Shown one piece after another: positions 26,147-34,368 of a DNA stretch of 64,000 nt. The DNA comes from CAVQMB01 sp963713445 (GTDB taxonomy: Bacteria > Pseudomonadota > Gammaproteobacteria > Competibacterales > Competibacteraceae). Both the position numbers and the translations under genes were made by a program. The notes beneath the pieces were generated by a model that was given only the letters and a program-made list of their open reading frames with translations, ran no database searches and was not told where the DNA came from. The stretch covers positions 66,743 through 130,742 of the forward strand of contig CAVQMB010000015.1 of NCBI GenBank assembly GCA_963713445.1, written 5' to 3'. Each line of letters begins with the position of its first letter. The stretch's first letter is position 1.

Positions 26147-26629
26147 TTACTGCTCGACGTTTTCGGCGATATTCCAACCGAACTCCGGCTTGTCGCCCTC
26201 ACTACCTTCCTTGGTCTGCTCGACGTACTTATATTTAAAGGTACGGAAATTCAGCGTGACATTCTCGGTCAGCCGGTCCTCGCCGCCCGAACCACCGCTG
26301 GAAAGCGCGGTAACGTATACCTCCGTCATATCGATGATGATGTATTCGAGTGGGGTACCGCCGGCCTTGCGCACGGTCAGGGTTCCCTTGCTGAAGTGCG
26401 ATCCCTCGCAGGCCGATTTCATCAGGGTGGGCGTCGATTTGTCGATGTATTTGGTGACGGAGATATCCTGTACATTGACCTTGCCTGAACCGGCACCGCC
26501 GCCAATATGCGCACTGCCGGAATTGCTCATGCCCCAGCTCCAGGCCAGTACGTCGATCTGATCTTTGTGCTTGCTGTCCTGGGCCTCGCCCTTGACGCCA
26601 TCGATATCCAGAAACATGTCAACAGCCAT
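26147..26629 (-). CDS. hcp: T6SS tube protein Hcp
   Basis: 160 residues, size of Hcp1. It starts AVDMFLDIDGVKGEA and contains SWGMSNSGSAH, VQDISVTKYIDKSTP and GGTPLEYIIIDMTEVYVTALSSGGSGGEDRLTENV-type segments typical of Hcp1. Hexameric rings form the inner tube and carry small effectors in the lumen. The gene is separated from tssC by a 188-bp leader containing two hairpins, and from tagJ by 71 bp, so its mRNA level may be set apart from its neighbours. Confidence 0.95.
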   Translation of the reverse strand: MAVDMFLDIDGVKGEAQDSKHKDQIDVLAWSWGMSNSGSAHIGGGAGSGKVNVQDISVTKYIDKSTPTLMKSACEGSHFSKGTLTVRKAGGTPLEYIIIDMTEVYVTALSSGGSGGEDRLTENVTLNFRTFKYKYVEQTKEGSEGDKPEFGWNIAENVEQ

Positions 26630-26658
26630 GGTGCCTCTCCTTACATTCGTATCGGTAT

Positions 26659-26676
26659 CACAGAGTCAGCTCTGTG
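26659..26676 (-). other. Hairpin in hcp leader
   Basis: CACAGAG and CTCTGTG form a perfect 7-bp stem around a TCAG loop, 30 bp before the hcp ATG. No T-run follows. It may stabilise the processed 5' end of the hcp transcript. Confidence 0.4.
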
Positions 26677-26750
26677 CATGTGCTAAAGCATTGTTCGTGC
26701 CAAAATCAAACTCCTTGAAACGCCTCGTAGTATGCCCAGCTCCGCAGCTC

Positions 26751-26774
26751 GGCCCGCCCTGACCGGGGTGGGCC
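26751..26774 (-). other. GC-rich hairpin between tssC and hcp
   Basis: GGCCCGCCC pairs with GGGTGGGCC (one G-T pair) over a 6-nt loop, 44 bp after the tssC stop. The stem is strong but without a T-tract, so it fits a partial terminator, pause or RNA-processing and stability element rather than a complete intrinsic terminator. Confidence 0.45.
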
Positions 26775-26817
26775 AATTCGGGCCAGTGGGCTCATTACGG
26801 TCCGGTTGGAGGTGTTG

Positions 26818-28320
26818 TTAGCCGCCCCTGGCCGACGGCAGCCTGGACACCAAACGCAGCGACACCGTCAGGCCTTCCAGCTGATAGTGCGGCCGCAAAT
26901 AGAACTTGGAGGTGTAGTAGCCGGGATTGCCTTCTACTTCCTCCACCACTACCTCGGCACCGGCTAGAGGTTTGCGCGCTTTCTGGATTTCGCTGGATGT
27001 GGCGGGGTTGGCATCCACGTAGTTCTTGATCCAACCCTGGAGCCACTTCTGCATATCCTCACGTTCCTTGAATGACCCGATCTTGTCGCGCACGATACAC
27101 TTCAGGTAATGGGCGAAGCGGCAGGTAGCGAACAGATACGGCAAGCGCGCGGCCAGATTGGCGTTGGCGGTGGCGTCCGGGTCATCGTATTCCGCGGGTT
27201 TCTGCAGTGACTGGGCACCGATGAATGCGGCGAAATCGGAATTCTTCTTGTGGATGAGCGGCATGAAGCCGTTCTTGGCAAGCTCCGCCTCGCGCCGGTC
27301 GGTGATGGCGATTTCGGTCGGGCATTTCATATCGACCCCGCCATCATCGGTTGGGAAGGTATGGGTCGGCAGGCCTTCGACAGCACCGCCGGATTCGATA
27401 CCGCGGATGCGGGTGCACCAACCGTAGAGCTTGAACGCCCGGTTGATGTTGACCGCCATGGCATAGGCCGAGTTGCACCAGGAATATTTGTTATGGTCGG
27501 CGCCGTCGGTGTCTTCCTCGAAGTCGAACTCGTCGACCGGGTCGGTTTTGGCGCCATACGGTAGCCTGCCCAGGAAGCGCGGCATGGCGAGGCCGATATA
27601 GCGTGCGTCCTCGGACTCGCGCAGGCTGCGCCAGGCGGCGTATTCCGGGGTCAGGAAGATCTTGCTCAGGTCACGCGGGTTGGATAGTTCCTGCCATGAG
27701 TCCATACCCATTGCGGTGGGCGAGGCGGCGGCAAGGAACGGGGTATGGCCGGCGGCCGAAATCTTGGCCATTTCACCCAGCAGCTCGACGTCCGGCGGAC
27801 TGTGATCGAAGTAATAATCGCCCACCAGACAGCCGTACGGTTCGCCACCGAAGGTGCCGAATTCTTCCTCGTAGATTTTCTTGAAGATCGGACTTTGATC
27901 CCATGAGACGCCTTTGTAGCGCTTAACGGTCTTATGCAGATCCTTCTTCGAGATGTTGAGCACCTTTATCTTCAGCATCTCGTCGGTTTCGGTGTTGTTG
28001 ATAAGATAGCTCAGCCCGTGCCACGCACCTTCCAGTTGCTGGAAATCCGGATGGTGCAGAATCTGGTTGATCTGCTCGCTCAACTTCTCGTCAAGCGCTG
28101 CGATCATGGACTCGATGGTCTTGAGGGCGTCGCTGGACACCAAGTCAACACTGGTTAGGGCCTGTTCGGCCAGGGTTTTGACGGCTGACTCCACGGCTTC
28201 CTTGGCGGCGTCGGATTTGGGCCGGAACTCCTTCTGAAGCAAGCTGGCAAAATCGCCCGCTTCCAGGGTTTGTTGGGTGCCGCCTTGAGCCTGGGATTCG
28301 GTGCTTGCGTCGGACATCAC
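26818..28320 (-). CDS. tssC: T6SS contractile sheath large subunit TssC
   Basis: 500 residues (VipB/ImpC). Hallmarks are FQQLEGAWHGLSYLINNTET, FKKIYEEEFGTFGGEPYGCLVGDYYF, the SWCNSAYAMAVNINRAF stretch, and a C-terminal YTSKFYLRPHYQLEGLTVSLRLVSRLP end. With TssB it forms the cytoplasmic contractile sheath. Three bases separate it from tssB. Confidence 0.96.
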   Translation of the reverse strand: MMSDASTESQAQGGTQQTLEAGDFASLLQKEFRPKSDAAKEAVESAVKTLAEQALTSVDLVSSDALKTIESMIAALDEKLSEQINQILHHPDFQQLEGAWHGLSYLINNTETDEMLKIKVLNISKKDLHKTVKRYKGVSWDQSPIFKKIYEEEFGTFGGEPYGCLVGDYYFDHSPPDVELLGEMAKISAAGHTPFLAAASPTAMGMDSWQELSNPRDLSKIFLTPEYAAWRSLRESEDARYIGLAMPRFLGRLPYGAKTDPVDEFDFEEDTDGADHNKYSWCNSAYAMAVNINRAFKLYGWCTRIRGIESGGAVEGLPTHTFPTDDGGVDMKCPTEIAITDRREAELAKNGFMPLIHKKNSDFAAFIGAQSLQKPAEYDDPDATANANLAARLPYLFATCRFAHYLKCIVRDKIGSFKEREDMQKWLQGWIKNYVDANPATSSEIQKARKPLAGAEVVVEEVEGNPGYYTSKFYLRPHYQLEGLTVSLRLVSRLPSARGG

Positions 28321-28323
28321 TGG

Positions 28324-28854
28324 TCACTCCTCTGGCTTGCCTTCAGACGGATCCTCACCGCCCCCAGCCTTAGGGGCCGAGGCCAGCGCCTGGAGCAGGG
28401 TGGGGTCCTGCAGAACCTTGTTGATAAGATCCTCGGCACCGGCCTTGCCGTCCATATAGGTCATCAGATTGGACAGCTGACTGCGCGCCTCCAGTAGCTT
28501 GCGCAGCGGTTCCACTTTGCGTGCCACCGCGGCCGGTGAGAAGTCGTCCATGCTTTCGAATGTCAGGTCGACACTGAGCTCACCCTCGCCGGTCAGGGTA
28601 TTCGGTACCCGGAACGCAGCGCGTGGCTTCATCGCCTTCATGCGGTCATCGAAGTTGTCAACATCGATTTCCAGGAATTTTCGATCGGCGACCGATGCCA
28701 GCGGGTCGGCCGGTTTGCCGGAAAGATCCGCCATTACGCCCATTACGAACGGTAGTTGGACCTTCTTCTCGGCGCCGTATACCTCGACATCGTACTCAAT
28801 CTGCACACGTGGTGCGCGATTGCGGGCAATGAATTTTTGACTGCTTTGAGCCAT
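28324..28854 (-). CDS. tssB: T6SS contractile sheath small subunit TssB
   Basis: 176 residues (VipA/ImpB). AQSSQKFIARNRAPRVQIEYDVEVYGAEKK and LPFVMGVMADLSGK are the conserved N-terminal blocks, followed by FLEIDVDNFDDRMKAMKPR. It pairs with TssC and, in HSI-I systems, also with TagJ. It begins 58 bp after tssA in the same operon. Confidence 0.96.
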   Translation of the reverse strand: MAQSSQKFIARNRAPRVQIEYDVEVYGAEKKVQLPFVMGVMADLSGKPADPLASVADRKFLEIDVDNFDDRMKAMKPRAAFRVPNTLTGEGELSVDLTFESMDDFSPAAVARKVEPLRKLLEARSQLSNLMTYMDGKAGAEDLINKVLQDPTLLQALASAPKAGGGEDPSEGKPEE

Positions 28855-28912
28855 GGGTGAATCCTCTCACGGTGGTGACGACGAATGGGCGGGATAGTAC
28901 GGTTACCATAGG

Positions 28913-29965
28913 TTATTCACCGGAATCCGCTGATTGACCTCGCAGCGCCTCCCCCTGGGCCACGGCATCCGGTGCCACGTCCCGCAGAATAGCCAGAAAA
29001 TCCATGTTTACCAGGCGCTTGGCACGCAACAACAGTAACGGGACTGGGCTGGTGGGTTCGAAACGGCTGTAGTACGCGCAGATCTTGTCAAGCAGTTCGA
29101 CAATATCCTCGCGGTTGCGAATCGTTCCCTGGACTGGCCCGATGCCCGTGGTCGCCGCGGCCGGTGTGGCAGCGGAAGCCGTTGCGTTGGTTTCCGCCGG
29201 GGCGTTGTCCACGCTGGCGGTGGTTTGCACCCCGCGCGCGGTCAGCTGTTCGCCAAGGATGCGATGGCACCCGCTCAGTTCATTGCTTAGTTCGCTCAGG
29301 TCAGGTGCCTGACTGGCGCCCAAGCGCTCGGTCAGCAGGTTCTCGATGGCGCGGACACTGTTGGCGGCTGCCGCCAGGGCGTCGGCATCGGCCTGCAGGC
29401 TGTCCAGGTCGGCGTCGAGAAAAGCCGCGTTAATTGCGGCCAGTTTTGGCTGTTCATCTTCAGGAAGGTTGACGCTGGTCTTGCCGGTGGCAATCTCTAC
29501 ATCACGCAGATTGAATCGCCCGACCCGCGGCGAACTGACCAGTGGTACTGAGCGTACGCTGTGCAGCGTACCGGCGGGATGGCAGAGCGCGACGATCGCA
29601 TTGACGCGCACTGTGGGATCGCCGTCATCGGGGTCAAGTCGCGGGTGTACCTGATCCCAGTAGTCCGTGAGCAGTTGTTGCATCAGGGCCAGGCTGGCGG
29701 CGAATGCCGGCCAGCCGTCGAGCTCCAGCACCGCGTTACTGAGTGCCGCCACAACCCGCAGATCCTTGCTGCGCTCCAACAGCTGCAGTGCCAGCGTCCT
29801 GACCTGTTTCCAGTTTGGTGGTTCGGCGTCGCTGAACTGGGTTTCAGCTTTGCCCTCGGCTGCTCGCTCGAGATCCTGGAAAACAGGATCATATTCCAGA
29901 TTGGGACCGCAGGGATCATCCACTCCTACGGGCCGGCCCAACGCTACAATGTCGATATCGACCAT
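28913..29965 (-). CDS. tssA: T6SS cap/baseplate protein TssA (ImpA N-terminal family)
   Basis: 350 residues. The ImpA N-terminal domain is clear (GRPVGVDDPCGPNLEYDPVFQDLERAAEGKAE, then PNWKQVRTLALQLLERSKDLRVVAALS). A low-complexity Ala/Thr linker lies around residues 240-275, and the C-terminal end reads LLRAKRLVNMDFLAILRDVAPDA, the VasJ-like form of the short TssA1 class. It would prime sheath polymerisation and cap its distal end. It is the first gene of the minus-strand T6SS arm. Confidence 0.93.
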   Translation of the reverse strand: MVDIDIVALGRPVGVDDPCGPNLEYDPVFQDLERAAEGKAETQFSDAEPPNWKQVRTLALQLLERSKDLRVVAALSNAVLELDGWPAFAASLALMQQLLTDYWDQVHPRLDPDDGDPTVRVNAIVALCHPAGTLHSVRSVPLVSSPRVGRFNLRDVEIATGKTSVNLPEDEQPKLAAINAAFLDADLDSLQADADALAAAANSVRAIENLLTERLGASQAPDLSELSNELSGCHRILGEQLTARGVQTTASVDNAPAETNATASAATPAAATTGIGPVQGTIRNREDIVELLDKICAYYSRFEPTSPVPLLLLRAKRLVNMDFLAILRDVAPDAVAQGEALRGQSADSGE

Positions 29966-30225
29966 GATATCCCCAAGCGCACTGTAAAGTTGATGTTATT
30001 GGTTGTTGTCGTGCTGGATTGCCGACGGTGGTTAGCGTCCCGCCTAAACGCTTTTATACTTAGTCAAAATTGCGGATTTGTAAACTGTCGAAATGTTAAA
30101 GTCTGTACCGATTATGCGACACGTCGCCGCTCCAAGCACGGCTTGACTATATTATTCTAGTATTAATTGAGGCTGGTGCATGCGTGTCGCCGGGACTAAC
30201 CCGATAAGTGTTTGAATGTGGACTT
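29966..30225. promoter_or_regulatory. Divergent regulatory region between the two T6SS arms
   Basis: 260 bp that is markedly more AT-rich than its surroundings from about 30040 to 30180. It must carry promoters for both tssA (minus) and tagH (plus). TATACT (30055-30060) and TTGACT (30143-30148) are visible but neither pairs with a convincing partner element at 16-18 bp, and no -24/-12 sigma-54 site was found. Confidence 0.5.
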
Positions 30226-31617
30226 ATGTCGCTGACGCTGACCATTGCAAGTTATCAAAGACTGTCTCCAGGTCAGGAAATCACCCGGGAGCTGGCGCAG
30301 GGAAGCCTCGCCATAGGCCGGGCCACCGACAACGACTGGGTTTTGCCCGACCCGGAAATGATTCTCTCCAAACGGCATTGTGTCATTGAGTGCCGGGACG
30401 GCGGTTACTACCTCACGGATATCAGCACCAACGGGGTGTTCGTCAATCACGCCGAAGAGCGTGTGGGCCGCGGCAACAGCGTTCGTCTGAATGACGCTGA
30501 TGTGCTGAGCCTTGGCGATTACGAACTGCACGTGCATATCGTTCAGGTGTCGCTGGCCGGCGGGCCATCGAGCAGTACGCCATTATTGGGTGACAATACC
30601 GATCTGTTTGGCCCGGCCACAGAAAAGCTCGAGTTTGGTGACGCGGGAGTTCCACCGGTGCCTGACAGAGCGGCGTTTGATTCAGGGCCGGGTGCACCGT
30701 GGAGCGGCGACAGCGATCCCCTGGGACTCGACGAATCGCGCGGGGATCACTGGGATCAATTATCAGAGCCTGATCATCTGCCGTCAGACCAGCAGTTCTT
30801 TCAACCGCCGGCCGCGCAACCGGACAGCCCGCAGGACGCCGACATCATCCCGGACGACTGGAACGATTCGCTGCTGCGGCCGGTGAGCGAACCGTCGAGT
30901 CCGGATGGTGATGGGGTCGCCGATCCGTTCGGACCCACCAGCCAATACGAGCCGGCCGGGCAGGCACTCGGTGGCCCGCCGCTCGGCACGGCCACGCCAG
31001 CATTGCTGGCGCGAAACGTGGGCGGTGAGCGGGCGTTGCTGCAGGCGTTTCTGCGGGGGGCTGGCGTCGACGAGACAGTGCTGGAGGCCGCTGATCCGGA
31101 GGCGGTCATGGCGCAGCTCGGATCCATATACCGGCTGACCGTGGAGGGCCTCATGGAGTTGTTACGGGCACGCAGCAACGTCAAGACCGAGTTTCGGGTC
31201 GAGCGAACGATGCTCGGACCCGTTGCCAACAATCCGCTGAAAGCTTTACCGACTGCGGATGAAGCGATTGCGGCGATGCTCGGTCGGCACGACAGCGTTT
31301 GGCAGTCACCGGAGCAGTCGGTGCGGGAAGGGTTTGCCGACATCCGGGCGCATGAATTGGCGGTTCTGGCGGGCATGCAGGCGGCCCTGAAACGGATGCT
31401 GATGACGTTCGACCCGCAGAACCTGGAGCGCTACATGGAGGGTCAGTCGCGTTTGGCGGGCGTGCTGGGCGGCGGGCGCAAGGCGCGTTATTGGGATGCC
31501 TTCAAGGGGCTGTACGGTCGGCTGGCGGCCAAGGCCGAGGAGGATTTCGAGGCTTTATTCCGCGAAGAGTTTGCACGCGCCTATGAAGCGCAGCAGAACA
31601 AACTGCGGGAGCAGTAA
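30226..31617 (+). CDS. tagH: T6SS-associated FHA-domain protein TagH (Fha)
   Basis: 463 residues. The N-terminal FHA domain (about residues 10-100) includes AIGRATDNDWVLPD, LSKRHCVIE and DISTNGVFVN, the phosphothreonine-binding loops. Residues 110-270 form an acidic, Pro/Asp/Ser-rich linker. The C-terminal 200 residues are the T6SS FHA-associated domain (LLQAFLRGAGVDE, NPLKALPTADEA, YWDAFKGLYGRLAAKAEEDFEALF). In HSI-I, Fha1 is phosphorylated by PpkA and dephosphorylated by PppA to switch on assembly. I chose the ATG at 30226; a GTG lies 18 bp upstream. Confidence 0.93.
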   Translation: MSLTLTIASYQRLSPGQEITRELAQGSLAIGRATDNDWVLPDPEMILSKRHCVIECRDGGYYLTDISTNGVFVNHAEERVGRGNSVRLNDADVLSLGDYELHVHIVQVSLAGGPSSSTPLLGDNTDLFGPATEKLEFGDAGVPPVPDRAAFDSGPGAPWSGDSDPLGLDESRGDHWDQLSEPDHLPSDQQFFQPPAAQPDSPQDADIIPDDWNDSLLRPVSEPSSPDGDGVADPFGPTSQYEPAGQALGGPPLGTATPALLARNVGGERALLQAFLRGAGVDETVLEAADPEAVMAQLGSIYRLTVEGLMELLRARSNVKTEFRVERTMLGPVANNPLKALPTADEAIAAMLGRHDSVWQSPEQSVREGFADIRAHELAVLAGMQAALKRMLMTFDPQNLERYMEGQSRLAGVLGGGRKARYWDAFKGLYGRLAAKAEEDFEALFREEFARAYEAQQNKLREQ

Positions 31618-31668
31618 ACGGCTGCTGCGGCTAATATGGAAGATCAACAACAACCCTGAAGAGTAGCC

Positions 31669-33003
31669 ATGTCTTGGAACAACAAAGTGGTGTGGTCGGA
31701 GGGGATGTTCCTGCGGCCACAGCATTTCCAGCAGCAGGAACGCTATATTGAAGCGCTGGTACGTGGCCGCAGCGCCTGTCTGCGACCCTACGACTGGGGG
31801 TTCCAGGAACTGGTGCTGGACCGTGAAGCGCTCAGTCTGGGCAAGGTGGCCGTAGCGGCGGCGCGAGGATTGCTACCTGACGGCACGCCGTTCAACATTC
31901 CCGACGACGACGATTCACCGCCGCCGCTCGATATTCCAGATGATCTGCGGGATGCCGAGATTGTCCTCGCGCTGCCGCTGCGCCGGCCCGGTGCCCCCGA
32001 GGCGGATCGGGAGGCCGGGCTGGAATCGGTTGCGCGTTACCGCATTGAGCAATACGAAACGCGTGACAACAACGCCGGATCCGACAATACCGTACAGATC
32101 GAGATCGGCAAACGCCGCTTTCGCCTGCTGGTGCGGCGTCCCGATCTCAGGGAATACGCCGGTGTCGGTGTTGCGGGTGTGGTCGAGAAACGGAGCGACC
32201 AGAGCGTGGTGCTGGACCGCTCATTTATCCCGCCGACCCTGGATTGTCGCAACGAGGGTTTGTTAACCGGGTTTATTAACGAGCTCTCCGGCTTGCTGCA
32301 TCAACGTGGCGAGGCTCTGGCTGCACGGGTGAGCGCGTCGGGCCGGGGCGGGGCCACGGATATCTCCGATTTTCTGCTGTTGCAGGTGGTGAACCGGTTT
32401 GAACCGTTATTCGCCCACCTGGCGACCATGGCAGAGCTGCACCCGGAGGATTTCTATCAGATCGGGCTGCAACTGGCCGGGGAGCTGGCCACGTTCACCA
32501 GCCGCAACAAGCGCCCGGTACGGTTTTCCGTCTATGACCATGATGATCTGAAAGCGACTTTCGCACCGCTGATGCGGGAACTGCGCCAGGCCCTGAGTAT
32601 GGTGTTGGAGCAAAACGCCATCCAACTGCCGCTGCAGGAGCGCAAATACGGCATTTGGGTATCGCCGATCACGGACCGCAGCCTGCTGAACACGGCCGCG
32701 TTCGTGCTGGCGGTGCGGGCCGACGTGCCGGCGGAAAACCTATTGCGGCAGTTCCCGCAGCAGGTCAAGGTGGGGCCGGTTGAGCACATTCGCCAGCTGG
32801 TCAATTCCGCGTTGCCCGGCATCGAATTGCGGCCATTACCGGTAGCGCCGCGGCAGATGCCCTACCATGCCGGTACCAGCTATTTCGAGCTGGGTAAGGG
32901 CAGTGAACACTGGAAACAGATGCTAAACTCCGGGGGCTTCGCTTTCCATATCGCCGGCCAGTTCCCCGGTCTGGAAATGGCCTTTTGGGCGATCAAAGGA
33001 TGA
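31669..33003 (+). CDS. tssK: T6SS baseplate protein TssK
   Basis: 444 residues. It starts WNNKVVWSEGMFLRPQHFQQQERYIE, the invariant TssK (ImpJ/VasE) opening. LLLQVVNRFEPLFAHLA follows, then a C-terminal LPGIELRPLPVAPRQMPYHAGTSYFEL and FHIAGQFPGLEMAFWAIKG. It links the baseplate to the TssL-TssM membrane complex. It directly follows tagH with 51 bp between; the tssJ lipoprotein gene that sits here in HSI-I is missing. Confidence 0.96.
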   Translation: MSWNNKVVWSEGMFLRPQHFQQQERYIEALVRGRSACLRPYDWGFQELVLDREALSLGKVAVAAARGLLPDGTPFNIPDDDDSPPPLDIPDDLRDAEIVLALPLRRPGAPEADREAGLESVARYRIEQYETRDNNAGSDNTVQIEIGKRRFRLLVRRPDLREYAGVGVAGVVEKRSDQSVVLDRSFIPPTLDCRNEGLLTGFINELSGLLHQRGEALAARVSASGRGGATDISDFLLLQVVNRFEPLFAHLATMAELHPEDFYQIGLQLAGELATFTSRNKRPVRFSVYDHDDLKATFAPLMRELRQALSMVLEQNAIQLPLQERKYGIWVSPITDRSLLNTAAFVLAVRADVPAENLLRQFPQQVKVGPVEHIRQLVNSALPGIELRPLPVAPRQMPYHAGTSYFELGKGSEHWKQMLNSGGFAFHIAGQFPGLEMAFWAIKG

Positions 33004-33009
33004 CCGACA

Positions 33010-34368
33010 GTGAACCCCGATGATCCATTCGCCGACTTTCAGGACAGCGAGTCCACCGTTCTGAAACCGACGCCTGGCGGTGGCCGCCTCGGTGGGTCGC
33101 CGCAGCGCGCAGCGCCAGCGCCGCCTCAGCAGCACCCTGACGAGTTGCCACGCGCCGGCCTCAACCGCCTGGAAGCGGCGGCGGCGGCTTTGCTGGCACT
33201 GGTTCCAGGACTCAAGAATACGCCGACCCATCCGGACGTGGGCGGTTTGCATCAACAACTGATCCGCGAGCTCCAGAACTTCGATGGCGTCGCGCGGAGG
33301 CTGGGCGTCGGCGATGAGCAGACCCTTACCCGAGCCCGCTACGTGCTGTGCGCCACCCTCGACGACATTATTCTCAACACGCCATGGGGGCAGCGCTACG
33401 GGTGGGCCCAGCGCACGCTGCAGGGCAACTTTTTCCGCAAGGAGTGGGCCGGCGACGAGTTTTTCAAACTGCTCGACCGCCTGCTGACAGATCCGGCTAA
33501 CCACCGGGATCTGCTGGAACTTATGTACGTCTGCCTGGCGCTGGGCTTCAAGGGTGGTTACCGGCTCTACAATCGGCAGGGTGAACTGGAGGCGCGGCGG
33601 GAACGCTTGTACCTGGCGTTGCGTGGCTTGCGCGGCGAGGCATCCCCGGAGCTGGCGCCGCATTGGCGCGGGGTGATCGACAAACGTAATCCGGTGATGC
33701 GGCACGTGCCGTTGTGGGCACTTGCGGCGGTAGCGGCGGCCGTGTTGCTGGGACTCTATCTGGCCCTTAGTTTCCGCTTGGACAGCCAAGCCGATCCGGT
33801 GTTTGTCAAGCTGCAGGCGGTGCGTGGCACGATTGCGGCGCGGGCGCCGGACCAGGAGTTCAAGCCGCCACCGCCACCGCCGGCGCCTGTCGCTGTGCAC
33901 GATGCACTGCGCCAGGCGTTGGTTAAACAGCCTTGTCTCAGTACCGGAAATGTTGTGACCGGAAAAGGTGCCAGCGAACATGTGGTCGGCACTTATATCC
34001 GTACCAACGGTGATTGCGGTGATATTGCTTTCGCATCGGCCAAATGGACTGTCAAGCCGGCATTCCGGCAACTGTTGGATACAATTGCCCGGTTGTTGCA
34101 GCCAGTGCTGGCCAAGGCCCCCGGGCAGATTCTGATTAACGGCTATACCGACAACGTCCCGGGCCGTTTCATGTCCAATGTCGAACTGTCGCAGAAGCGG
34201 GCTGAATCGGTACGCCAGGTGCTGGTGCAACGGCTCGGCTCTCCCCAGCGGTTTCGGGCCGAAGGCCACGGCGACAGCGATCCGATTGCCTCCAACGCAA
34301 CCCCGCAAGGCCGGGCCCGCAACCGGCGGGTGGAAATCCTGGTCCTGTATCCGAACGTGCTGCTATGA
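33010..34368 (+). CDS. tssL: T6SS inner-membrane protein TssL with C-terminal OmpA-like domain
   Basis: 452 residues. An N-terminal low-complexity Pro/Gln tract comes first, then the DotU/IcmH cytoplasmic domain (about 60-220). One transmembrane helix is in HVPLWALAAVAAAVLLGLYL. A Pro-rich periplasmic linker and a C-terminal OmpA/peptidoglycan-binding domain (ILINGYTDNVPG, ESVRQVLVQRLG, GRARNRRVEILV) complete it. Such extended TssL proteins anchor the complex to the cell wall, as in HSI-I. It starts with GTG 6 bp after tssK and overlaps tssM as ATGA. Confidence 0.95.
   Translation: MNPDDPFADFQDSESTVLKPTPGGGRLGGSPQRAAPAPPQQHPDELPRAGLNRLEAAAAALLALVPGLKNTPTHPDVGGLHQQLIRELQNFDGVARRLGVGDEQTLTRARYVLCATLDDIILNTPWGQRYGWAQRTLQGNFFRKEWAGDEFFKLLDRLLTDPANHRDLLELMYVCLALGFKGGYRLYNRQGELEARRERLYLALRGLRGEASPELAPHWRGVIDKRNPVMRHVPLWALAAVAAAVLLGLYLALSFRLDSQADPVFVKLQAVRGTIAARAPDQEFKPPPPPPAPVAVHDALRQALVKQPCLSTGNVVTGKGASEHVVGTYIRTNGDCGDIAFASAKWTVKPAFRQLLDTIARLLQPVLAKAPGQILINGYTDNVPGRFMSNVELSQKRAESVRQVLVQRLGSPQRFRAEGHGDSDPIASNATPQGRARNRRVEILVLYPNVLL

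Noticed and set aside
32923..34308. 461-codon frame opposite tssL
   Set aside because: Lies wholly antisense to the clearly homologous tssL; reads as a His/Arg/Gln-rich shadow with no family features.
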